Shown one piece after another: positions 1-5,780 of a stretch of DNA of 5,780 nucleotides; positions within the stretch are counted from its first letter, which is position 1, and the number at the start of each line of letters is the position of its first letter. The translations under genes were made by a program, and so were the position numbers. The stretch is from an uncultured Nesterenkonia sp. (GTDB lineage: Bacteria; Actinomycetota; Actinomycetes; Actinomycetales; Micrococcaceae), in contig CAMINA010000088.1 in assembly GCA_946221825.1 (NCBI GenBank), positions 1-5,780 on the forward strand, written 5' to 3'. Below the pieces are notes generated by a model. The model had not been told where the DNA came from. It ran no database searches and saw nothing but the letters and a program-made list of their open reading frames with translations.

Positions 1-159
1 TGCTCACGACCAGCTGAGTTCACTGTTGTTGCGACAACCACTCGAATCCGCCGCCTGATCAGGGGAAGAGAGCGGGGTGATCCGGCCCGGGATCGCGGAT
101 CTCACCTTTCGCCCGGGGCGTATTCGGTTTCCGTGAAGTGCGCTGACATCTCACTCGCG
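1..159. other. Non-coding left flank with small palindromes
   Basis: I find no convincing gene here; any upstream gene lies outside the window. The stretch carries a small perfect hairpin (GTTGT at 25-29, loop TGCG, ACAAC at 34-38), a perfect 10-bp palindrome CCTGATCAGG at 54-63, and a longer imperfect inverted repeat (GGTGATCC at 76-83 against GGATCTCACC at 97-106) followed by TTTC. Any of these could be the end of an upstream transcript or an operator for the thioredoxin gene. The sequence alone does not decide, and palindromes this short can arise by chance. Confidence 0.35.
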
Positions 160-165
160 TATCGT
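160..165 (+). promoter_or_regulatory. Putative -10 box of the thioredoxin gene, leaderless layout
   Basis: TATCGT fits the actinobacterial -10 pattern TANNNT and ends 7 nt before the ATG at 173, so transcription would begin at or next to the start codon. No Shine-Dalgarno is visible before that ATG. I see no good -35 hexamer at 16-18 nt spacing, so the call rests on the -10 and on the same arrangement at three other genes in the window. Confidence 0.4.
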
Positions 166-172
166 GGCCGCC

Positions 173-553
173 ATGGCTACCAAAGACCTGACCACAGCAG
201 AGTTCCAGCAGACGCTGGAGGACAACGACATTCTGCTCATCGACTTCTGGGCTGACTGGTGCGGACCCTGCAAGCAGTTCGCCCCCATCTACGAAGAGGT
301 CTCGGAGCAGCACCCCGATGTGACCTTCGCCAAGGTGGACACCGAGGCCGAGCAGGAGCTGGCGGCCGCGGCCAACATCACCTCCATCCCCACTCTGATG
401 GCCTTCCGCGAGAAGGTGCTCGTCTTCTCCCAGCCCGGCGCGCTGAACGCCGATCAGCTCAACGAGGTCATCACCGCAGTGAAGGGCCTGGACATGGAAG
501 AGGTCCATAAGCAGGTCGCTGAGCAGGGCGAGGGCGACGCTCAGGAGTCCTGA
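173..553 (+). CDS. trxA: Thioredoxin (WCGPC active site)
   Basis: This is a cytosolic thiol-disulfide oxidoreductase of 126 residues, with a single thioredoxin fold. Visible hallmarks are the WCGPCK active site (Cys30 and Cys33), the buried acidic residue Asp24 in the strand before it (LLIDFWADW), and the cis-proline loop SIPT (Pro73) that faces the active site. The family core is about 105-110 residues; the rest is an acidic C-terminal tail ending GEGDAQES. From memory it resembles the mycobacterial thioredoxin of the TrxB1 type, including the ALDM/GLDM stretch near the end; I could not align them. There is no signal peptide or membrane segment. I chose the ATG at 173 because a -10-like box lies 7 nt upstream; an in-frame GTG at 164 would add three residues (MAA). 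It is monocistronic and convergent with the glycosylase gene, 30 nt apart. The partner reductase is not in the window. Confidence 0.93.
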   Translation: MATKDLTTAEFQQTLEDNDILLIDFWADWCGPCKQFAPIYEEVSEQHPDVTFAKVDTEAEQELAAAANITSIPTLMAFREKVLVFSQPGALNADQLNEVITAVKGLDMEEVHKQVAEQGEGDAQES

Positions 554-555
554 GC
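539..555. terminator. Perfect inverted repeat over the thioredoxin stop codon; possible two-way terminator
   Basis: GCTCAGGAGTCCTGAGC is a perfect inverted repeat (8-bp arms around one base). As RNA it folds to a 7-bp stem with loop AGT. It covers the thioredoxin TGA (551-553) and lies 29 nt beyond the stop of the convergent glycosylase gene, so being symmetric it could end both transcripts. No U-tract follows on either strand, which is common in high-G+C genomes but leaves the call uncertain. Confidence 0.42.
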
Positions 556-583
556 TCTTCCCTCCGCGGCAGTGGGATTCGGT

Positions 584-1603
584 TCAGCGCCGCCGGTGGT
601 CCGCCGGGGCCAGCATCGGCCCGAACCGCTGCTGCCGATAGCCGCTGACCCGCAGCAGCCGGATCACCCGGTGCCGGTGCGGACGGTAGGGCTCCAGCAG
701 CCGCAGCATGCCGGCGTCGTCCGTTCTGCGCCCGGAGAGCGCCTCTCCCACCAGATGCGGCAGATGCCAGTCCCCGACGGCGGGCAGATCCGCTGCCCCG
801 TGGGAGCGCTGCAGCGCTTCCGCGGCGGTCCATTCGCCGACCCCTGGGATCGAGGTCAGCTGAGCGGCCAACCCGGCCACGGACTCCAGGTCCATCGGCG
901 TCTCAGCGAGCCGGTGGATCGCCGCGGCGCGCCCGGCCACCCGCTGGATCGTCGCCGAGAGCGGCGGCTGCACCCAGAGCTGGTGCCAGCTCCAGGACGG
1001 GACGCCGCGCAGCTCGCCCGCAGTCAGCGGCAGCCGCATCCACTCGGGGGCCTGGAGCTCAGCCGACGACGGCGGACGCTCCCCATAGGTCTTCAGCAGG
1101 TTCCGCCAGCTGTGCCGCGCCTGATCATGAGTGACCTTCTGTTCCAGGATCACGGTGATGAGCTGGTCGAAGAGCTGCCCCGTCGCCGGCAGCCGCAGGC
1201 CTGGATGGCGGCGACGCACCCGCGCCAGCGCCGCAGCGGAATCGTCTCCGCGCGTCTCCAGCAGAGCGTCGAAGGCTGACCAGTCATCCTCAGCCCCCAG
1301 CAGCCGCGGGGCGCGCTCGAGTGCGGCGGAGGCTGCCAGCTCCGAAGTCCCCAGGGCCTGGACCCGGACCTCGCTGGCGCTGACCTGGTCCAGGCGCAGC
1401 GTGACCGAGCCCAGAGGCTCGGCGCGGCGAGAGATCCGGAAGCACATCCATGCCCCGGCCCCGCGCGTTCCGTCCGGGCCGCCCCGGTGCTCACCCGGAT
1501 CCACGCGTACGGCCGGATCCCCGTGGCCGCGCTGGACGATCCCGACGCTGCGCGGCAGGTCATAGGCCGCCCCCAGGTCCACCACAGTCTGTGCCAGATG
1601 CAT
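584..1603 (-). CDS. DNA-3-methyladenine glycosylase, AlkA-type HhH-GPD family
   Basis: This is a monofunctional base-excision-repair glycosylase, 339 residues, expected to remove alkylated purines from DNA. The C-terminal half carries the HhH-GPD fold: the entry helix QLFDQLITVILEQKVT (about 143-158), the hairpin IPGVGEWTA (252-260) and the downstream VGDWHL, whose Asp278 sits where the catalytic aspartate of AlkA falls. There is no four-cysteine iron-sulfur cluster (a single Cys at 54), which separates it from the Nth/MutY branch. The N-terminal ~130 residues, with the RGHGDP motif (25-30), look like the less conserved beta domain of actinobacterial AlkA homologues. The frame stays open to an ATG at 1717. 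I prefer 1603 because a promoter-like pair sits just upstream and the extension would run through a non-codon-phased 16-bp repeat array. It is divergent from the cystathionine beta-synthase gene and convergent with the thioredoxin gene. Substrate range (3-methyladenine or broader) cannot be read from sequence. Confidence 0.88.
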   Translation of the reverse strand: MHLAQTVVDLGAAYDLPRSVGIVQRGHGDPAVRVDPGEHRGGPDGTRGAGAWMCFRISRRAEPLGSVTLRLDQVSASEVRVQALGTSELAASAALERAPRLLGAEDDWSAFDALLETRGDDSAAALARVRRRHPGLRLPATGQLFDQLITVILEQKVTHDQARHSWRNLLKTYGERPPSSAELQAPEWMRLPLTAGELRGVPSWSWHQLWVQPPLSATIQRVAGRAAAIHRLAETPMDLESVAGLAAQLTSIPGVGEWTAAEALQRSHGAADLPAVGDWHLPHLVGEALSGRRTDDAGMLRLLEPYRPHRHRVIRLLRVSGYRQQRFGPMLAPADHRRR

Positions 1604-1610
1604 CGAGCCC

Positions 1611-1638
1611 ACCCTACTCCGGCCCGGGGACGGGTCAG
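1611..1638 (-). promoter_or_regulatory. Putative promoter of the glycosylase gene, leaderless
   Basis: On the - strand, TAGGGT (1616-1611) matches TANNNT and lies 7 nt before the ATG at 1603. CTGACC (1638-1633) matches four of six bases of TTGACA at a 16-nt spacing. This is the only one of the four leaderless-looking starts with a plausible -35. No transcription start site was available to confirm it. Confidence 0.5.
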
Positions 1639-1660
1639 CTGTCGCTCGGCCGCAGCAGCG

Positions 1661-1708
1661 ATGTGTCCCTTCAGATCTGTGTCCCCACAACACTGTGTCC
1701 CCAGAAGA
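1661..1708. repeat. Three tandem 16-bp units in the divergent promoter region
   Basis: TGTGTCCC recurs at 1662-1669, 1678-1685 and 1694-1701, exactly 16 bp apart. The second and third units share the longer core CTGTGTCCCCA (1677-1687 and 1693-1703); the first is shorter and ends TTCAGAT. The array sits between the glycosylase promoter and the -10 box of the cystathionine beta-synthase gene, ending 32 nt before the latter. It may be a set of protein-binding iterons for either gene, or simply a slippage-born tandem repeat. The period is not a multiple of three, which argues that the region is non-coding. Confidence 0.7.
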
Positions 1709-1740
1709 CATCGGCACTCGGCGGGGTCTGCGCCCGGCGG

Positions 1741-1746
1741 TAGCCT
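1741..1746 (+). promoter_or_regulatory. Putative -10 box of the cbs-metB operon, leaderless layout
   Basis: TAGCCT ends 6 nt before the ATG at 1753. The intervening GGGGAT is too close to the start to act as a normal Shine-Dalgarno, so a leaderless mRNA is more likely. No -35-like hexamer is evident at 16-18 nt upstream (the DNA there is CTCGGCGG), so the promoter may need an activator or rely on the -10 alone. Confidence 0.42.
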
Positions 1747-1752
1747 GGGGAT

Positions 1753-3326
<1,574 letters not shown>

Positions 3327-3327
<1 letters not shown>

Positions 3328-4490
3328 TGTCCCAGAAGAATCACGGCTTCTCCACCCATGCCATCCACACTGGTCAGGATGTGGATGAGGTCTACGGTGC
3401 GGTGGTCCCGCCCCTGCACTTCTCCACCACCTACGCCCCTGATGGCATCGGCAACCTGCGCAACGGTTATGACTACGGGCGGGCAGGGAACCCCACGCGC
3501 ACTGCCCTGCAGGAACAGCTGGCGGCTCTGGAGGGCGGCGCCCACGCCTTCAGCTTCGGCTCCGGCCTGGCGGCTGAGGACGCGGTGATCCGCGGGCTGA
3601 TGCGGCCGGGCCAGCGGATCGTGATGGGCAATGACGCCTACGGCGGCTCCTATCGGCTGATCTCCCGCATCCACGGGGACTGGGGGATCGCCAACACACC
3701 GCTGAACCTGAGCGACCTCGACCGTGTGGCCGCCGAGATGGAGGCCTCCGACGCCACTCTGCTCTGGGTGGAGACACCGTCGAACCCGCTGATGGCTGTG
3801 ACAGACATCGCCGCGCTGGCCGAGATCGCCCACGCCAACGATGCCCTGTTGGTGGTGGACAACACCTTCGCCACCCCGTACCTGCAGCGTCCGCTTCAGC
3901 TGGGTGCCGACGTGGTGGTCCACTCCACCACCAAGTACATCGGCGGCCACTCCGACGTCGTCGGCGGCGCCGTGGTCCTGGGACAGGGTGCCCAGGAGCT
4001 GGCAGAGAAGGTCGCCTTCCAGCAGTTCGCCGTCGGTGCGGTCTCCGGGCCGTTGGACGCCTATCTGACCACTCGCGGGCTGAAGACCCTCGGGGTGCGG
4101 ATGGATCGCCACTGCGAGAACGCGCAGAAGATCGCCGAGTACTTCGCCGATCACTCCGCTGTGGAGAAGGTCCTCTACCCGGGTCTTCCGGACCATCCCG
4201 GTCATGAGCTGGCCGGACGCCAGATGAGCGGGTTCGGCGGCATGGTCTCCATCCAGCTGGCCGGTGGTGAGCCTGCCGCGCGCAAGGTGGCCGAGAGCAC
4301 CGAGCTGTTCATCCTGGCTGAGTCTCTCGGCGGCATCGAGTCACTGATGAACTACCCCCACGAGATGACCCACGCCTCGGTGCGTGGCACGGAGCTCGCC
4401 GTCCCGGAGAACCTGCTGCGCCTCTCGGTGGGCATCGAGGACGTGGAGGACCTGATCGATGACGTGGAGCAGGCGCTCGGAGCGATCTGA
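3327..4490 (+). CDS. metB: Cystathionine gamma-synthase / gamma-lyase (Cys/Met PLP family)
   Basis: This is a 387-residue fold-type I PLP enzyme of full family length. Visible residues are the PLP Schiff-base lysine in HSTTKYIGGHSD (Lys203), the pyridine-nitrogen aspartate in VVDNTF (Asp178), the Tyr50/Arg52 pair (YGR) that contacts the phosphate of the neighbouring subunit, the stacking tyrosine in NDAYGG (Tyr105), and the C-terminal substrate signature SLGGIESL (333-340). By recall it is very like mycobacterial MetB. As a synthase it joins an activated homoserine with cysteine to cystathionine for methionine synthesis. As a lyase it splits cystathionine to cysteine, 2-oxobutyrate and ammonia. 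The two activities are hard to tell apart by motif, and the coupled cystathionine beta-synthase upstream makes the lyase direction quite plausible. The start is set by the Shine-Dalgarno and overlap with the cbs stop. I see no terminator directly after it. Confidence 0.92.
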
Positions 4491-4492
4491 GA

Positions 4493-4540
4493 CTCGTTCG
4501 GGTTGAGGGTCGACAGCGTTGAGGGCCGACAGCGTTGAGG
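4493..4540. repeat. Tandem 16-bp repeat upstream of the MOSC gene
   Basis: Two nearly identical units, GTCGACAGCGTTGAGG (4509-4524) and GCCGACAGCGTTGAGG (4525-4540), differ at one base. A degenerate third unit precedes them (4493-4508, 11 of 16 bases the same). TTGAGG therefore appears three times at exact 16-bp spacing (4503, 4519, 4535). The array fills most of the metB-MOSC spacer and ends 14 nt before the -10 box, overlapping where a -35 would be. A regulator bound here could affect the promoter directly. Confidence 0.75.
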
Positions 4541-4554
4541 TGCGTGATCTCTCG

Positions 4555-4560
4555 TAGGGT
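4555..4560 (+). promoter_or_regulatory. Putative -10 box of the MOSC gene, leaderless layout
   Basis: TAGGGT, the same hexamer as at the glycosylase gene, ends 6 nt before the ATG at 4567, and no Shine-Dalgarno intervenes. The nearest TTGA-type element (TTGAGG, 4535-4540) is only 14 nt upstream, short for a standard -35. The box suggests that the MOSC gene is transcribed apart from cbs-metB. Confidence 0.45.
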
Positions 4561-4566
4561 GGATAC

Positions 4567-5202
4567 ATGACTGCTGACGCCTCGCCCACCTGCCTGGCCG
4601 CAGCCGCTCAGCGGCTGGGGATGCTCGGCGTGCTCGACGCTGTCTGTGTGGTCCACCAGCTGGTGGACGATCCCGGCGCGGTCGGGGTGACGGCCATCGA
4701 CAAGCGTCCCGTCGAGGGGCCGGTGAAGGTCCGCACCCTGGGGCTGCATGGGGACATTCAGGCCGACCGGAAGAATCACGGCGGGGAGGAGAAGGCGGTC
4801 TACGCCTACTCAGCCGACGACGCCGACTGGTGGGCTCAGCAGCTGGGAGGTGAGGTACCCCCAGGTCACTTCGGCGAGAACCTGCGGATCTCCGGGGCAG
4901 AGGAGCCCGGCTTCGACGTCGACGGCGCCGCCGCGGGGGAGCAGTGGCGCATCGGTGAGCGTGTGGTGCTCGAAGTGACTCGGCCGAGGATCCCCTGTGC
5001 GACCTTCGGGCGCTGGCTGGATCAGGACCGCTGGGTGAAGCGGTTCCTCCAGGGCGGGCGCCCCGGCACCTACCTGCGGGTGGTGACCCCGGGTGAGATC
5101 CGCGCCGGAGACGCCGTGGAGGTCATCGCCGTCGGAGATGGGCCGACTATGCGGGATGTCGCGACGGCGAAGGGACCGGGCCTCGCCAGGCCCGAGGAGT
5201 GA
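4567..5202 (+). CDS. MOSC-domain protein, YiiM-like
   Basis: This 211-residue soluble protein has a MOSC domain, the fold shared with the molybdenum-cofactor sulfurase C-terminus. Motifs in order are TAIDKRPVEGPV (42-53), GLHGDIQADRKNHGG (59-73), the PGHFGEN loop (99-105), TRPRIPC with the conserved cysteine at 144, and RPGTYLRV (165-172) closing the domain. This pattern matches YiiM-type proteins, which in E. coli use molybdenum cofactor to reduce N-hydroxylated base analogues. That role is family knowledge, not shown here. The first 18 residues (before Met19, ATG at 4621) extend beyond where the family normally begins. I kept the ATG at 4567 because a -10 box sits 6 nt upstream, and 4621 remains possible. 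It follows metB by 76 nt with its own promoter and ends in a strong hairpin. No molybdenum-cofactor genes are nearby. Confidence 0.86.
   Translation: MTADASPTCLAAAAQRLGMLGVLDAVCVVHQLVDDPGAVGVTAIDKRPVEGPVKVRTLGLHGDIQADRKNHGGEEKAVYAYSADDADWWAQQLGGEVPPGHFGENLRISGAEEPGFDVDGAAAGEQWRIGERVVLEVTRPRIPCATFGRWLDQDRWVKRFLQGGRPGTYLRVVTPGEIRAGDAVEVIAVGDGPTMRDVATAKGPGLARPEE
5177..5194 (+). terminator. GC-rich hairpin at the end of the MOSC gene
   Basis: CGGGCCT (5177-5183) and AGGCCCG (5188-5194) form a perfect 7-bp stem with loop CGCC, five nt before the MOSC stop codon. A weaker stem (AGGAG 5195-5199 with CTCCT 5210-5214) follows it. There is no U-tract, so it may be a U-less terminator or an mRNA-stabilising hairpin. 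Because it lies inside coding sequence, the complementarity may be partly incidental to Gly/Pro/Arg/Ala codons. Confidence 0.4.
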
Positions 5203-5224
5203 CCTTGGTCTCCTGATGTCCCGG

Positions 5225-5266
5225 ATTCGGAGAACATGCCGTAGACTTGAACAGCATTCTCCGGAT
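5225..5266. promoter_or_regulatory. Inverted repeat centred on a -10-like box (possible operator/promoter of the helicase gene)
   Basis: CGGAGAA (5228-5234) and TTCTCCG (5257-5263) are perfect inverted copies. The arms extend to 10 bp each with one mismatch (5225-5234 and 5257-5266). The dyad centre (about 5245) falls inside TAGACT (5242-5247), a good TANNNT -10 match. If this is the promoter, transcription would start near 5254 and leave about 285 nt of leader before the helicase GTG. No convincing -35 is visible. The repeat could instead fold as a hairpin with a 22-nt loop in read-through RNA from the MOSC gene. Confidence 0.4.
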
Positions 5267-5392
5267 ACTCCCGTTTATCCTCTTGCTGACTCCGAGCTGT
5301 GGCTCGTTGAGGTTTGTGTGTTTTCCGCGGGTCGACTCCGGAGCCGAAAAGTGGCCGAGTCCCTGTGTCTGATCCTGATCAGCGATATCACC

Positions 5393-5470
5393 TGATGCAT
5401 CCTGCCGTGCCCATGCACCGGCGCCCTGAAAGGCGCGCGGTTCGAGCACCTGGTGGATGAGGCATCCTGC
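5393..5470 (+). repeat. Direct repeat flanking a hairpin in the helicase leader
   Basis: TGATGCATCCTGC (5393-5405) recurs as TGAGGCATCCTGC (5458-5470), 12 of 13 bases identical and 65 nt apart, on either side of the GCGCC/GGCGC hairpin. The sequence GGATG (5455-5459) can pair with CATCC in the downstream copy (5463-5467) or in the upstream copy (5398-5402), so two exclusive folds are conceivable. Confidence 0.5.
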
Positions 5471-5506
5471 GCTGTCTGGGGTCTGTCACTGTGCTCGGCC
5501 CTGACC

Positions 5507-5544
5507 GCGGCCCTATCCGGCCGCAGAAGGAGTCACCTGTGACT
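5507..5544 (+). promoter_or_regulatory. Shine-Dalgarno and start codon of the helicase gene between two hairpins
   Basis: The Shine-Dalgarno AGAAGGAG (5525-5532) stands 6 nt before GTG 5539 and decides that start. Directly upstream is a perfect 6-bp stem, GCGGCC (5507-5512) with GGCCGC (5519-5524), loop CTATCC. Directly downstream AGTCA (5531-5535) and TGACT (5540-5544) can pair over loop CCTG, burying the end of the Shine-Dalgarno and two bases of the start codon. Such a layout could tune initiation by temperature or by helicase activity; this is inference from base pairing only. Confidence 0.6.
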
Positions 5545-5780
5545 GCATCCACCGCTGAGAACACTGCTGATCAGAACGCCGCTGCCGCGGGCCCGACGTT
5601 CGACACCCTCGGTCTGGACCACCGCGTCCTCGCCGCTGTGGAGAAGATGGGGTACAAGACCCCCTCCGACATCCAGGCGGAGACCATCCCGCTGCTGACC
5701 GAGGGTCGCGACGTCGTCGGGCTCGCCCAGACCGGCACCGGCAAGACCGCGGCCTTCGCCCTGACGGCGCTGACCCACAT
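5539..5780 (+). CDS. DEAD-box ATP-dependent RNA helicase, 5' part only
   Basis: The gene starts with GTG and runs off the right edge after 80 codons. An Ala/Thr/Asn-rich leader (1-19) precedes the start of the helicase core. The Q motif is clear: upstream aromatic Phe21, GYKTPSDIQ (38-46) with Gln46, then IPLL. Motif I (Walker A) is AQTGTGKT (63-70), followed by AAFAL. This wording is typical of bacterial DeaD/CsdA/RhlE-type RNA helicases that unwind structured mRNA and rRNA in the cytosol, often induced by cold. The DEAD motif itself, motifs III-VI and any C-terminal RNA-binding extension are beyond the window, so the subfamily cannot be named. The start is well supported by the Shine-Dalgarno 6 nt upstream. 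A 336-nt gene-free leader precedes it. Confidence 0.93.
   Translation, partial: MTASTAENTADQNAAAAGPTFDTLGLDHRVLAAVEKMGYKTPSDIQAETIPLLTEGRDVVGLAQTGTGKTAAFALTALTH

Larger units (their letters stand above)
5203..5538 (+). other. 336-nt gene-free region: likely structured leader of the DEAD-box helicase gene
   Basis: No ORF with a recognisable product lies here on either strand. Reading downstream from a -10-like TAGACT (5242-5247), the predicted transcript carries several hairpins. These are CGAGC/GCTCG with loop TGTG (5293-5306), GACTC/GAGTC with a bulged inner stem (5334-5361), the palindrome CTGATCAG (5375-5382), and GCGCC/GGCGC with loop CTGAAA (5421-5436), extended by CCG/CGG across one bulge. 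GCGGCC/GGCCGC (5507-5524) then abuts the Shine-Dalgarno. Long 5' leaders are known for cold-shock-type RNA helicase and other cold-shock genes, so a temperature-responsive or autoregulatory leader is a reasonable inference. I do not recognise a named RNA family, and whether the whole stretch is transcribed is unknown. Confidence 0.5.

Noticed and set aside
572..1279. 235-codon + strand frame opposite the glycosylase gene
   Set aside because: Pro/Arg/Gln-rich composition typical of an antisense shadow; the - strand carries a clear HhH-GPD protein over the same bases.
1604..1717. 38-residue N-terminal extension of the glycosylase (ATG at 1717)
   Set aside because: The segment crosses the 16-bp array and the likely promoter, and its residues do not look like family sequence. 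The ATG at 1603 has a -35/-10 pair in place.
5093..5395. 100-codon + strand frame spanning the MOSC end and the helicase leader
   Set aside because: Its first third overlaps the MOSC gene in another frame. The rest has no family likeness and crosses the presumed promoter and hairpins.
5438..5450. GGTTCGAGCACC, reminiscent of a tRNA T-loop
   Set aside because: The flanking bases do not form the 5-bp T stem, and no acceptor, D or anticodon arms can be assembled around it.
5533..5780. - strand frames at the right edge
   Set aside because: They are antisense to the helicase Q motif and Walker A region, which are unmistakable on the + strand.

Overview
The window is high-G+C DNA with the codon use and gene style of an actinobacterium. 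A member of the Micrococcales, probably Micrococcaceae such as Nesterenkonia or a relative, fits best; this is inferred from protein character only. Four complete genes on the + strand, one complete gene on the - strand and the 5' end of a sixth gene are visible. All encode recognisable families. I see no mobile element, CRISPR array, tRNA, rRNA or phage gene.

Layout from left to right: (1) 1-172, non-coding DNA with small palindromes, ending in a probable promoter. (2) 173-553 (+), a thioredoxin with the WCGPC active site. (3) 584-1603 (-), a helix-hairpin-helix DNA-3-methyladenine glycosylase (AlkA type), convergent with the thioredoxin gene. A perfect inverted repeat lies over the thioredoxin stop codon. 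(4) 1604-1752, a divergent promoter region holding three tandem 16-bp units. (5) 1753-3327 (+), a PLP-dependent cystathionine beta-synthase with a C-terminal pair of CBS domains. Its stop codon shares one base with (6) 3327-4490 (+), a cystathionine gamma-synthase/lyase (MetB type). (7) 4491-4566, a short spacer with a second tandem array of 16-bp period. (8) 4567-5202 (+), a MOSC-domain protein of the YiiM type. (9) 5203-5538, a 336-nt gene-free stretch rich in inverted repeats, which looks like the structured leader of (10) 5539 to the window end (+), the N-terminal 80 residues of a DEAD-box RNA helicase.

The core of the window is the cbs-metB pair. The first enzyme joins homocysteine and serine into cystathionine. 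The second is a Cys/Met-metabolism PLP enzyme that either makes cystathionine from an activated homoserine or splits it to cysteine, so the pair handles homocysteine/cysteine exchange. The thioredoxin (thiol redox), the glycosylase (alkylated-base repair) and the MOSC protein (molybdenum-cofactor binding; YiiM relatives detoxify N-hydroxylated bases) are stress and housekeeping genes with their own promoters.

The regulatory layer is the least ordinary part. Four genes have a TANNNT -10-like hexamer exactly 6-7 nt before the ATG and no convincing Shine-Dalgarno, which suggests leaderless transcripts. The two genes without this layout (metB and the helicase) have strong Shine-Dalgarno sequences. 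Two intergenic arrays share a 16-bp period and resemble each other in inverted orientation. I find no clear undescribed protein system. The best leads are these arrays and the helicase leader.
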